DNA of 24,696 nt from Perkinsus olseni (taxonomy: Eukaryota; Perkinsozoa; Perkinsida). The stretch spans positions 1 through 24,696 of the forward strand of contig JABANN010000507.1 of assembly GCA_013115125.1 (NCBI GenBank). Reading direction: 5' to 3'. The translations under genes and the position numbers were made by a program. Under the pieces are notes generated by a model that worked only from the letters and a program-made list of their open reading frames with translations, had not been told where the DNA came from and ran no database searches. Shown piece after piece: positions 1-9,996 of this stretch. Positions within the stretch are counted from its first letter, which is position 1. Every line of letters begins with the position of its first letter.

Positions 1-593
1 CGACCACTGCGGCTGCTACTACTCAGGCTGCGACCACTGTGGCTCCGACTACTCAGGCTGCGACCACTGCGGCCGTCACCACTGCGGCTGTCACCACTCA
101 GGGAGCAACTACCCAAGCGCCCACTACTCAAGCGGCCACTACCGCGGCTGTCACCACTCAGGCTGCAACCACTGCGGCTCCGACTACTCAGGCCGCGACC
201 ACTGTGGCTCCGACTACTCAGGCGGCCACTACCGCGGCTGTCACCACTCAGGCTGCGACCACTGCGGCTGCTACTACTCAGGCTGCGACCACTGTGTCTC
301 CGACTACTCAGGCGGCCACTACCGCGGCTGTCACCACTCAGGGAGCAACTACGCAAGCGCCCACTACTGCGGTCCCTACTACTCAAGCCGCCACTACTCG
401 GGCCGAGACCACTGCGGCTGCCACTACTCAGGCTGCGACAACTGCGGCTCCGACTACCCGAGCCGAGACTACTGCAGCTTCAACCCAAGCGGCCACCACT
501 CAGGCAGCTACTACGGCGGCACCGACTACTCAGGCGGCTACTAGCGCGACTGCTACCACTCGGCCAGCTACTACTGCTGCTCCGACGGTTTAG
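1..593 (+). CDS. Thr/Ala/Gln-rich mucin-like repeat protein, 3' end (5' part outside window)
   Basis: The frame is open from base 3 to a TAG at 591-593, so the gene starts left of the window. At least 196 residues are visible, almost all tandem variants of TTQAA, TTAAV and TTAAP, with a few TTRAE units near the end. There is no hydrophobic segment, cysteine or folded domain. Dense Thr with Pro and Ala is typical of mucin-type O-glycosylated stalks, so a secreted or surface protein is likely, but this is inferred from composition only. The DNA also shows a higher-order repeat of 240 bp: bases from 86 recur from 326 with few changes. The ATG-less open start means no initiation site can be given. 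Confidence 0.75.
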   Translation, partial: TTAAATTQAATTVAPTTQAATTAAVTTAAVTTQGATTQAPTTQAATTAAVTTQAATTAAPTTQAATTVAPTTQAATTAAVTTQAATTAAATTQAATTVSPTTQAATTAAVTTQGATTQAPTTAVPTTQAATTRAETTAAATTQAATTAAPTTRAETTAASTQAATTQAATTAAPTTQAATSATATTRPATTAAPTV

Positions 594-1021
594 ATACTAG
601 TACCTACACTGCCTTTTCGTGAGAGTCGCTTTTATCTCCGGAACCCGGAATTCACCATTCACATTCTTTCCATTCAATTAGACCACGAGTGACTTCGTGT
701 TTTGGTTTGATCATTCACGTGTATTCTTGTCCGCATTCTAATCAGCGCAAGCACTAGTGCGCTGAATCATTGTTTCAACTAGTATAGAACTACGTCATGA
801 ACCCGGTGTTGCGTGAATATTCGGGATTACGTGGCAGAGGGTAGTACGAGAAGGTCGGAGACCTAATCAGAACAAAGCTGACAAGTGCTACCAATTCACA
901 ATATGGAGAGCCGGTTGACGATGACCTCGCTCTGAGAACAACATACCTTGGGTTGACAAACAGGGCCTATTCAATAGGTTAAACTAAGCCCCCATAAAGA
1001 GTTTCATCGGTGCTAGTCTAA
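594..1021. other. 3' flank without recognisable gene
   Basis: This stretch follows the stop of the Thr-rich gene and precedes minus-strand coding-like sequence. I see no sustained reading frame. A 12-base word, ATGGAGAGCCGG, occurs at 903 and again at 1061; it may be chance. A terminal 3' UTR plus spacer is the simplest reading. Confidence 0.5.
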
Positions 1022-1780
1022 CTAGGCCGTCCTGTCGGCGTTGGACTTTAATCTCACACACATGGAGAGCCGGCAACCTCTCTCCAGCGACAGCATCTCT
1101 AAAAGATCGCGACACAAAACAGCACGTACACTAACAACCAACTCCTGTCTCATACTAGGGACAGGCATCCGAAGGGATTCTTCTGCCTCCGACAAATCTG
1201 CAAGACTCAATCGAAGACTTACCTAATCCGTACCGCTCCTCCCCGGAAATGTCCCAACCACTGAGACGTGGGAAGACGGTGAAGTGCGTAAAGATTCAGG
1301 ATACGTGGGGCGTCTAACGCAGACACTGTACATACTACACACTACTCAGCCATACAGTTCATTGCGTGCCAAACCTCGACTCGAACACAAGGCACCACAG
1401 GATTGGGCTATCATCTTGACTCAGCGGCTCGATTAAGCGGATATACAGCAATATCCATATACAACCGCCGCCGACCAAGCACGACGGGACACTATGCCGA
1501 TATACATCAACGAATCGGACGCTGAACCTGCCCCGTACAAAGAAAGAGAAAGAAAAGGAAAAAAATCGGTGTGTTGGGCACACTCGCCGCATTAACTGGT
1601 CTGAGCGTCACAGCATGCGTGGAATTGATGGCCAGGGCGCGCACATGAGTCCTGCAATGGGCTGACACCTGCCGCTAGCTGAGACCGACAGAGTTGTGTG
1701 CCAAACACAAAATAGGGGACGAGCAAGGTGAGGTAACGACTTCGGCTCGTACTGTAACTCCAAGCACACGTGCTTTCCAA
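1022..1780 (-). CDS. Unresolved intron-containing gene candidate
   Basis: I do not recognise a family. Three minus-strand stretches read like coding exons. At about 1200-1022 there is an amphipathic, Leu/Arg/Glu-rich stretch ending in TAG. At about 1577-1373 there is a stretch containing RFVDVYRHS and SQDDSPILW, preceded by a long pyrimidine tract and an AG near 1578. At 1780-1592 there is a less convincing stretch. A strong donor, GTAAGT, lies on the minus strand near 1222, but the acceptors that keep frame imply an intron of only about 25 nt, and two frames compete between 1240 and 1310. A real transcript is likely; the exon chain given here is not established, and part could be 3' UTR of the upstream TMX2-like gene. 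Confidence 0.3.
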
Positions 1781-2135
1781 TTCACTCTCCCTTAGCTAGC
1801 GATTGAAAAGTACTGCCGTGATAGATTGTAGTAGACTTGGATTCTTCAAAAAACTTAAGTACGAAGCTGCCTGCTAACGGGCGCTGACCCTGCAACCTTC
1901 TAGACTTCTTGACCTCAGTGGACCTCAGTGGTTTCGCCCCCCGAAAGTCCATCCGGCATCAAATGGACCACGCGAACTTCTCAAACCCTTTGTCTGTCGT
2001 CCTCTGTGGCCGTGAACGAATTCGAGGCTGATCATATCCGTATCTCTGTAGTACACGGCTCGAACATACTCCTCAATGTTTCCAGTATCGCCCGGCCTTG
2101 AGACCCAACTGGTATCCAACGCAACTATGCAGCGT

Positions 2136-3235
2136 CTATCGAGAAGATCGGAGTTTACCAGATATCTCGGGTAAATGGAAATATGCACTCAACGTCGACT
2201 TGTTGAAGCTTCTCGTCAGGGTGTAGCGGAGCTCTGGCTCAGGGGAATCGTCCAATAGTGACGGGTACCGACTCAATTCCTAGCAGGCAAAGCGAGAATG
2301 AGGGTTTCCTGTACCAGACGGCACTTACCTTTCCTCTATTATAGAGAACTAACGAGGGAAGCTGGACAGATTGGAGACTCGGGTTGATACCCTGGCACGT
2401 GGCCGCATCGGGCCATCTATCGACATCGACCAAGCCGAACTCGAGAAGGTCGCTGTGGTACTTGGCCGCAATAGAGGCGAAAACGAAGCTAGCCTCCGCC
2501 GCAGCGGGCAGAGAGGGTGAGTTGAAGAGTACGAGCCAGTGCGAGGATTTCTCCTGACGAGTGCCCGACTTTGAACCTGCTAACACAACCACTCATGGGC
2601 TCGGTCCCGAGTCGGCATGAGCTGACCTCTCCGCTCTACGTTCTTCAGCAGGACGCGATTATTGAGATCGCTAAGCCCTGATATGTACTCCACGCACCGA
2701 GTTCCTGTGACGAACAAGTATTATCAAAACAGACGAGTGGGGCCCACCTGAATATTCTGGTTGGCCAGTAGTGATCCATACTATTATGCAGGCCAGTGTG
2801 AACCTAGGGAGGGCCGCTGCGGGGCGCGAAAAGCTCGCCTAGGTTACCATGCCCATAGGGCAGTGCTGACGAAGTAAAGGGTAACCGCACAGTATGACAA
2901 GGCGAGAGTGAGGAAGGTAGCGACCTGACAAGGGAAAGGCTCAATGGTGTTGCGGAGTCCGACCGGTTCACCTTGAGCTCCAACACCGGTCTCCTAGAGA
3001 CTCTATTAATGGTGATCATACCGGTCAAGAGCAGCAGTATAACTTCCTTGCTAATCCCCGTCCTGAAATCGCCCTCGTGGACAATTGAACAGAAACAGCA
3101 CTGTCGGGCTCACGTTTCATCAATGCTTCTCTTGAAGGCTTCGTTGTCGAGAATGCGGATAACCACGTAGAGCGCCACGAGCCCTACTCGAGATAAGTAA
3201 AAAGGGCTAGCCAAACGCTTGAAGAGGTTACTCAT
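2136..3235 (-). CDS. TMX2: TMX2-like thioredoxin-related transmembrane protein
   Basis: Seven exons join in frame to about 271 residues (human TMX2 has 296): 3235-3114, 3062-2972, 2924-2848, 2803-2748, 2704-2627, 2576-2329 and 2279-2136, with introns of 43-51 nt. The N-terminal half has hydrophobic segments near residues 17-29, 45-58, 72-95 and 98-110, then a PEYSG motif as in TMX2. The thioredoxin fold starts at about HWLVLF (residue 154), followed by the GLVDVDRWPD strand and turn and a cis-proline motif, QLPSL. The active-site position reads NSPSLPAAA, so both redox cysteines are absent; human TMX2 keeps one (SNDC). By family it should sit in the ER or its mitochondrial contacts, acting as a non-catalytic or regulatory thioredoxin-like protein. 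The last exon could be spliced further near 2164. It lies 277 bp downstream of the spastin-like gene on the same strand. Confidence 0.85.
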
Positions 3236-3512
3236 AGTGGCGTGTCACTACTGAGTGCAGATTGCTACCAGAATACGTGTTTTCCGTTTTTTATTGAAGC
3301 CAGCTGCAACCGTTGGACAGTTTCCAGTCCAGACGACGTATCGAGTCGCGATGCAGGTATCGATGCTCGACTCCTCACCGAAAGATTATTATCAGCCGTA
3401 AGCATAAGCGATCGCCACTCAAAGCTCAACACGACTTTCGTCACATAAAAATGGATACATAATGGTCTACACGAGTAACAGTAGTGAAAGTGACGCGAAA
3501 GTGTGGACTGGT

Positions 3513-5736
3513 TCAAACAACACCATGTTGTCTGTTCCACTCAACCAACGCAGCGATGTTCTCACCAGTACTGGACGGCCGGATAACTTTCAGCGCCTCC
3601 AAGAAGTGCTCGAGCCTCAGCGGCGGAAGGTCCTCGGGCTTCATCGTCCGCATCTGAGGTTAGGCAGCAATCCTCAAACACCACGGGGCGCGATGGAGAA
3701 TAACTATCGGCCCACCTTGTCCATATTCAAGTTCCTCATGCTGGACATGGCCGCCTCTCGGCACAGTTGGTTGAGGTCCGAGTGGCTGTAGTGTTCAGTT
3801 GTCGCTACGATTTCTAAAACCAAACTCCCTAGCAACAATGTACGAAGATGAACTACTCTGAATGTCACGCTCAGTAATCTTGCTATTAGGAACATCTTTC
3901 ACGAGCTTCTTGATGGCCTGACAGAAAAAGCAATTGGGTCCATCTCCGAGGATGAAGAAGGGTTCTTCCTACAGCGGCTCGAGTGCTCGGCTCCGGTAAG
4001 GGCACATAAATCCGCTTTGGGAATCGTCTCAGTACAGCTTCATCCAGATCCATCGGTCGATTGGTCGCAGCCAAGACCACAACTCTACCCTTCCCACTTT
4101 CCTCGTGTATACCGTCAAGCTGGATCTAACCGAGACACGATGGAACATCCTAAAGCAGTCGCCAGCCCCCCCCGTACTACCAGCATCTCTGTTTTCAGCC
4201 GTCGTGTAGCTTCATGATCATTGTCGCCTAACACCACCATCAGCATCACTGCCAGCCTCCACCCAGCCAGCCCTACCTCGCTTGCCCAATATCGAGTCGA
4301 CCTCGTCCATGAATATCACGCTCGGTGCCCGGGCCCTCGCCACGGTGAAGAGGTCCCTGACAATCTTTTCGTCCTCACCGTGCCATCGTGAGGTGAGAGC
4401 TGACGCCTGAAATCAGCATTACCACCAGGGACGTGTAACTGCTGTGGTGCAAACGTACGCTGACGCTAAAGAAGGTGACATCCTTGCACTGACTAGCCAC
4501 TGCTTTTGCTAAGTGAGTCTTGCCGTTCCCTGGTGGACCAAATAGGAGGAGGCCCAGAGGAGGGGCCCTAAGGCCGGTGAAGAGCTGAGGAACGGTGACA
4601 CTGTCCTATTGATGAGACTCGCGACCAAGATCAATGACTGACAATACGTGCGAAGCGTTCTCTGAAGGGCTTGGGTAGAAGCAGGGCCCCGGGTGAGAGC
4701 CAACCGGCATTACTTTGGGGTTGAGGCTAGGCATAATGATCATCTCCATGAGATGCCTTTTAGGCTCCTCCAACCCCACAACATCTTCCCACTTCACTCC
4801 TGTCACCGATACAATTAGGGAATCTATTTCGCTTTGATGCGATGCCATCGAACCTCCAACAGCACCGGTCTGACAAGAACCACTGAATAGGGCAGCATAG
4901 GGCCCACATGTCACGTAGCAAAAGCGGGGAAAGGACAGAGAGATCTTCAAATAGAACTTCCAAAGGGACCCGCTATACCCGAGACCATTGAGAGAGCTAA
5001 ACGACTGCGAGCCTCTCTAAGCAGCAGAAGGAGCCAGTATTACCTTCACAGGAGCTCCATTAGCCGAGCCTGCTGCACCAACTCTCCGCCGTTGACCAGC
5101 TGCTCTGATGACCATCCGCGGCCTTGTGGGATTGGTCACAGAGGTGTGATTCTGTCCAGAATACAACAACAACATGGCCACAGATGGTGCAATCCAATGT
5201 ATACGACCTTCGCTGCTATCCTCCTCCGGAGCTCCTCAACACGACGAGAAAACGTAAAACAAACCTCCTCTACGTCCGCATTAGACACGTCCTTCGACAG
5301 GTTTATAGCGTACTCGTACCTTGGGAGATCAGTACGAGTAATCATGGAAGACGACAGTGGAATGCTTATACACATACGTAGCCATCTCGAGAGAGAAGTC
5401 ACTCAGCAGCCGCTCAATAACGGACAGTAGCCCGTCCCCCTCGGACTCCAAAAAACAACGGAAACTTGCGCCCTTTCATTATACGGGCACCCGATCCCAC
5501 ACCCCCTCCTCCAGGGGTGGTAGTATTACTGCCGTATTGCCTCCATATCTCGGCCATCCTCTTCCAAGGCCTTGGCTGCCTCCCCAGCTTCGATGAACTT
5601 CAACAAATGGGCTCGAGCCGCCTCGCTGCTTTGGCTCCCTCGGCTTCCTGGCGTATTGAAAACAATAAGTAACAAGGACTGCGAGGGAGATCGCCACGAT
5701 CAGACCGCCCTTACTTCGGCGATCGCATAAAGACAT
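3513..5736 (-). CDS. SPAST: Spastin-type microtubule-severing AAA ATPase
   Basis: This is a meiotic-clade AAA ATPase. Spastins hydrolyse ATP to pull tubulin tails and sever microtubules. Well-supported exons are 5319-5208, 4584-4459, 4406-4277, 4227-4181, 4125-3973, 3917-3857, 3813-3716 and 3653-3513, plus one ending at 4714. The pieces carry the AAA entry [24 protein letters not shown], Walker A GPPGNGKT, Walker [10 protein letters not shown], sensor 1 LAATNRP, arginine-finger region AVLRRF and a C-terminal helix ending in [14 protein letters not shown] domain ([24 protein letters not shown] to [12 protein letters not shown]) comes from exons ending at 5530, 5208 and about 5050. Upstream, at 5736-5650, a single hydrophobic segment follows a possible ATG, matching the N-terminal membrane anchor of long spastins. 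The exon joins between 5650 and 5600 and the linker at 5050-4850 are not settled. Confidence 0.88.
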
Positions 5737-5839
5737 GAGCCAGCGAATGAATGTTATAATCATCCCTACTTCACCGACATTGACTGTGAATCTTGAGAAC
5801 TCAAAAACACCCACCCGCGGGCTCGGGACACTAAGTCAA

Positions 5840-6749
5840 TTATTCATGAATGGTCATCACCGGTATGGTACAGGGCCTCGTCTCGACGTAATCATCAGCC
5901 GTAAGAATCGGCTTCAACCTTCGTTGGTCGATGCGCACTCTCCGCATTGAATCGAGAAGCATCAGAATCATCGAGACGGTGCAGGGTCGAGACACCTGCA
6001 TGAACCGTCCGCCATTAACCACGCCATCATCACCGCTCCTACCGTCGTGTATATCAAGCATCGCCCCTGTGAGGGGGTCCTCTATCATGAACCCATGGGC
6101 GATGTCCCCGTCACTATCGATGTACACTGGTGTTTGCGGCGCTACTCTCGGTGAGTTTGCCTGCGACGGTGGAGTGGCAAGCAACGATTCTAAGGCTTAG
6201 TACTGCGAGGAACTCGGCGCTGCGGCACTCCTGTATAACTGGACAGGTGTCGAGCTCGTCCACTCTGGGAGGTCCGTCACTCTTGGCCTGGGTGACTGGG
6301 CGTTGAGGAGGCCCCGGTGGCTCGCCTCCGGCTGGTGGTACTGAGGAATCGATTGGTCCGAATCCTCGTACGTCAAACCAGCTGTAACTCGTACCAAACA
6401 TCCCCCAATTCTACGGAGCAACTCTCCCTACTACCTGGCATGCTGCTATCAGGTGTCTTCATAACAGGAGCCTTCCGAAATGATAATGGCGTTTCCTTCC
6501 TCTTCTGAAGCACAGCCCAGGGCGTAGGGATCCACAATCCAGTGCCATTCTCAAACGACGGGAAACGGACAACATCAGCCCGATTGTGTTGCCACTGATC
6601 ACCACCTTGCTGCTGCCGCTGGTGTTGTTGTTGTTATCGTCTCCCTCCACTGCTGCTGCTGCTGCTGCCCCAGCCGTTTCTCCCTGCTTCTCACTTGGCG
6701 GCGTTGGAGCCATATTACTATACCTTCTCGACGACTGACCGCATCCCAT
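5840..6749 (-). CDS. Uncharacterised protein with N-terminal acylation signal (MGCGQS)
   Basis: No known family. Four exons join to about 223 residues: 6749-6606, 6504-6435, 6340-6204 and 6160-5840, with introns of 101, 94 and 43 nt, all GT-AG and frame-consistent. The protein begins MGCGQSSRR: Gly2 followed by Cys3 and a basic residue fits N-myristoylation plus palmitoylation, so attachment to the cytosolic face of a membrane is expected. Next comes a low-complexity part (Ala run, Asp and Asn runs, Pro-rich), then a more ordered C-terminal part with VYIDSDGDIAHGF and TGAMLDIHDG. A GC-rich palindromic patch lies about 190 bp upstream (6934-6945). The last exon could contain one more intron starting at about 6010, since a donor-like CAG|GTGTCT is present, but the frame reads through without it. 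Confidence 0.6.
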
Positions 6750-7487
6750 ATGAAAAAAGACTACTCTGAAGACTTGCTCAAGGATGCCAGCCCTTATAAT
6801 CACAAAGCTCGACGAATCGTCCACGGTATGTATTTGAAAGCTACGAAGCACCGCTTGCTCAACAACTAGATAACCGTATCATCCACTGGGTGTGATCAGC
6901 ACAGGGTGATAAGAAGGCGCAACTTGGCAATTTCGCGGCGCGCGGTAATTATATGCTACCGCAACGACCATAATGGAAATCTGCGTGTTCCGCGTAATCT
7001 GCAGATGCGACAGAGTTCCGGCATCAGTTTGAAACCGGAAGGGTGTAGGCAGTGATGGCTCTTTTTCTCACTGACGGGCTATCCAGAATACTTGGTGATA
7101 CTACGCGGAGTCCCCACTCTGAACCACTACTAAAAACACAATTTATACATTTAAATGGTAGAAAGCCACACGAATAAGAGTGAAAGCTGGAACTGAAGAA
7201 ATCTATGATGATGATGTCGCCCCGGTGAACTCTGGTTGATGGGGATCTAGGGATGGGTAACGACTGCGGCAGCGGTCGAGCAGGTACTCCCCATGCGTGT
7301 AAAACTCTCCTGAAGTTCTCCCGTCGTCCTCCTCTGTGGGGTCGGCTGTAGTTAGCAGCACCTGGCAGCGGGCTCACCAATGGTCGATGCACCCACAGGA
7401 GACCCCCTACCTGGTACAGCCCTACAGTGGCAGCGAGAACTAACGACTTCCATTGCCGATCTTCCGCCTCGACTGCTAGAGCTTCGT
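6750..7487. other. Intergenic region and possible 3' extension of the next minus-strand gene
   Basis: Bases 6750-7020 look like the 5' flank of the acylated-protein gene, with the GC patch at 6934-6945. On the minus strand, 7506-7024 stays open for 160 codons. Its first part contains a possible membrane helix (SLVLAATVGLYQVGGLLW), followed by GTAGGG, a usable donor. This could be an alternative 3' exon of the gene at 7488-7966, joined through an AG near 7437, or it could be chance. Confidence 0.3.
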
Positions 7488-7966
7488 CTAAGGCCTCATC
7501 ATCCATCTCCGATCTGGACCTGATCGTAGCAGAGAGGTTCTGTCAACTGAAGAGCCATAACTTTCAGGGCAAAGCCACCGCCTGATATTCAACGTTTCAG
7601 AAGTTTTCCTGTAAATACGAGGTGGCGAACGTATGGTATGGTGAAAACTGTCATTGCCAAGCGACTTACGGAATGGACGGGTCTCCCACTGCCACCGAGG
7701 GAAGCCGGCATGAAGCATCCAACTGGCTGCAGATTGCCTTCAAGAGATCTACTGGACCTACTCCGACCTTTTCCACATCGTGAGTGCCCCAGACGATCGA
7801 TACCACTCCTTTCGTATCTCGTCTGCAAGTCAGTTACAATCTCTCCAATTCGTCGGTCCTCTTTCAACCTTGAAAACGCTGCGGGATAGTGCTGCCGCAT
7901 ATCTTCTTCCCGTGACAAGCGATGAAGATACGGTCTGAGCTCACGCCAATACCTTGAGGAAGCCAT
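7488..7966 (-). CDS. Small uncharacterised protein, three or more exons
   Basis: I do not recognise it. Exons 7966-7804, 7757-7670 and 7608 to about 7488 join in frame across introns of 46 and 61 nt, the second with a GTAAGT donor and a TTTACAG acceptor. The product is about 125 residues, basic and helical at the start (MASSRYWRELRPYL, SRLKEDRRIGEIVTDL), then PVDLLKAICSQLDASC, with no membrane segment in this form. ATG at 7966 is preferred; an in-frame ATG at 7999 would add 11 residues. It may end at the TAG at 7490-7488 or splice on from a GT at 7519. The short length and basic N-terminus would allow a mitochondrial or ribosome-associated role, but nothing specific supports that. Confidence 0.5.
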
Positions 7967-7999
7967 GGTGGTGATAAGCAAAGAAGCATGATTACTCAT

Positions 8000-8556
8000 T
8001 ACCCCTCATTCCACCCCAGGGCCCAATGTCCGAACATGTCCTCCGATCGTTCGGCGGGATGGCTTGATCGGTGCCGTGGAGACCTTTGAGGGGGTCCAGA
8101 CATTGGCGGCATTCCCTCTAGTGAAATCAACTATCACGCAAGTGGCAGGTGATCAGAGGGTTTCCTGCTCTTTCCACGTCATTCCATTGACGCGATAGAG
8201 GGCTTGCCTGAACCGCCATATTAACGCGAGAACTAGGCGGGAATTCATGAAGAGGCCCAACACCAGATGGCGACAATTCCCCAGACAGACTCGGTCGTCA
8301 AGGTAGCAAGAGTCGTTGAGCTCTCCTTGACGACCACGAGGAGAGTTTGAGGATTGAATTGAAGCACCACAATGAAGACAAACAGAGAAAGACGTCCGAC
8401 GGGGAATAGGGGACCCCCTTTGCGAGCATAGAGAGCGCCCTAGTCTGCATGCTGGAGACCTCAACTGTATGACTGTCATGTTCGAGAGCCGAGCCTTGAC
8501 TACCTAGCCGGGAACATGCCCTCTGGTAAGGGCCTAGGCGAACTCACCTTTTACAA
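8000..8556. other. Region with several open frames but no resolved gene
   Basis: On the minus strand all three frames stay open for 40-100 codons between 8480 and 8150, and no exon chain is clearly better than another. One frame, 8479-8153, has a Cys-rich stretch (CLHCGA, CYLDDRVCLGNC) and ends in TGA. A strong minus-strand donor, AAAAG|GTGAGT, lies near 8549, so an exon boundary may be here. I cannot choose a product. Confidence 0.3.
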
Positions 8557-8890
8557 TCACGAGAGGGGTGTCTCGCTAGAAGAGCCACCCGGGAGTAGCT
8601 GCATGGAAGCCATCCCGCATGGATGTTCAACTCGAGAAACGTCGTCTATGAAATCTTCATTATCAATTAAAACACTCTGTGTCATGAGATCTGCTGCTGC
8701 CGTCTACCCACCATGGGAGAATATTCGAGAGCTGAACAGGTCTTGCTGCTTCTTCTCGCGGGCCGTCAAGGGAGGGTCCACTGACCTGAGGTTTCGAGTG
8801 CTCAACAGTGTCAACACAGAGGAATGGAAAAGACGCATGAGGAAACGGCAGTGTGAACTGATAGGTCGATAGATCCTCACTTTGAAGCAT
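8557..8890 (-). CDS. Short uncharacterised protein, about 82 residues
   Basis: Unrecognised. A frame-consistent chain is 8890-8786 (starting at an ATG), 8731-8708 and 8676-8557, with introns of 54 and 31 nt. It gives MLQSEDLSTYQF at the start, then LSNILPWW, then an acidic stretch, VLIDNEDFIDDVSRVEH, and a Gly/Ser-rich tail. The first intron looks normal (GTCAGT, CTGTTCAG); the second is unusually short. A palindromic GC patch (GGCCGCGGCC, about 9027-9037) lies roughly 140 bp upstream. The plus strand also has a 118-codon open frame here (8516-8872), which I consider a shadow because it lacks splice structure and start context. Confidence 0.38.
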
Positions 8891-9121
8891 GCCTGCGACG
8901 GCCTATCTCGGTAGCAGGATTGAGAAAGCTCCCTCTCCTGCCACAGGTGAATACAACCTCGTCTTTGAAGTGCTGAAAGGGCAGTGGGCTCTAAAGTGTT
9001 TACAATAACGTAAACAACTATTTTACGGCCGCGGCCCCGGGCTGCTCATTCTCATCAGTGCTCCCTGGACTTGCACCTGAGCACTCCTCTGAAACACGTA
9101 CGCCGTAGTAGAAGACAGATA

Positions 9122-9762
9122 TTAAATCCACGACCAGACGTAGTTCATAGACGTACATTGACTGTGGTCGGTGAGCGGCAGGCAGCAGAATGATGTCTGG
9201 AGCTCCATCTTCCGCGTACGTCTCCGACTCAGGATCTCACGGCTGCGAATACACAATGTACGGCGATTCGCGATGTCTTCTCTCACCCGGCACGACGTCC
9301 AAGCTCCCTGGCTGGATGGAACCAGGGTTTCTTGGGGTCGTTCCTGAAGTCTATGACGTCCCCCATGTTTAGATTGTCAGAAGTGGGCAGCCGATTGGCG
9401 TCGTAGGAAACTGAGAGCGACTGGAGCCGTGGAGCCGCCTGCACGACGCCAGTCTGCACTCTCACTGCTGCTGCTGCTGCGGGCATTATCAACGGTATCA
9501 TTGCCTGCCATCATTCGAACCTTCATCTCTCTGGCGCTCCTCATGGCCATACCCGGACCAGGGCCCGGCAGCTCAGGGTGAACACTTCCACGGATATCGG
9601 CTAACACCAACCGATGGATCGAATAGGGGACGACGGGGATTCACCTAAATTCCGCTCCTGGTGAAGTGGATCGTAACTGAAGAAACGGTCACAGTCATCC
9701 AACAGTCCAATGGCCTCTCGGTGCGTAGGCTCGGAACTCGGAAGCCTCAGAGCGGCAAATAG
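9122..9762 (-). CDS. Uncharacterised multi-exon protein (first exon unresolved)
   Basis: No family recognised. Exons 9762-9645, 9600-9466, 9410-9287 and 9242-9122 join in frame with introns of 44, 55 and 44 nt, giving about 148 residues. Readable landmarks are REAIGLLDDCDRFFSYDPLH, then a Pro/Gly-rich hinge and ARSSSISYDANRLP, then MGDVIDFRNDPKKPWFHP and a basic stretch (ILSRRRTRK) before the TAA. There is no signal peptide or membrane helix. The 5' end is uncertain. An ATG at 9876 begins a frame that reaches the strong donor GTAAGT at 9775, but that donor is only 13 nt from the acceptor at 9763, so a different donor must be used or the start lies further up. It sits directly downstream of the molybdenum cofactor sulfurase stop at 9997. 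Confidence 0.58.
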
Positions 9763-9996
9763 CTGAGAGACTTACAGGTCGCTTCCGTTGAAGACATTCG
9801 AGTGCATGTGTATATGGCGCCTCTCCCTAGCGGTCAATGCCGATTGGCGGAGCTGCCCCGGTCCACTGTTACGCATAGGGAACGGGAAACTAGTGGCGAC
9901 GTCAACGCGCAGGTCTGGTGGTGCGACGAATCGTATCCCAACACGACAGAATGGCTGGAGCAAGAGAGGATTGAAAAAGTGTAGCGACGGCCGCTA

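Noticed and set aside
8153-8479. Possible DHHC-type palmitoyltransferase fragment (CLHCGA, CYLDDRVCLGNCRH)
   Set aside because: Spacing only loosely resembles the Cys-rich domain, the DHHC tetrad itself is absent, and two other frames stay equally open in the same stretch.
8516-8872. 118-codon plus-strand open frame
   Set aside because: It is antisense to a frame-consistent spliced minus-strand chain and has no recognisable domain.
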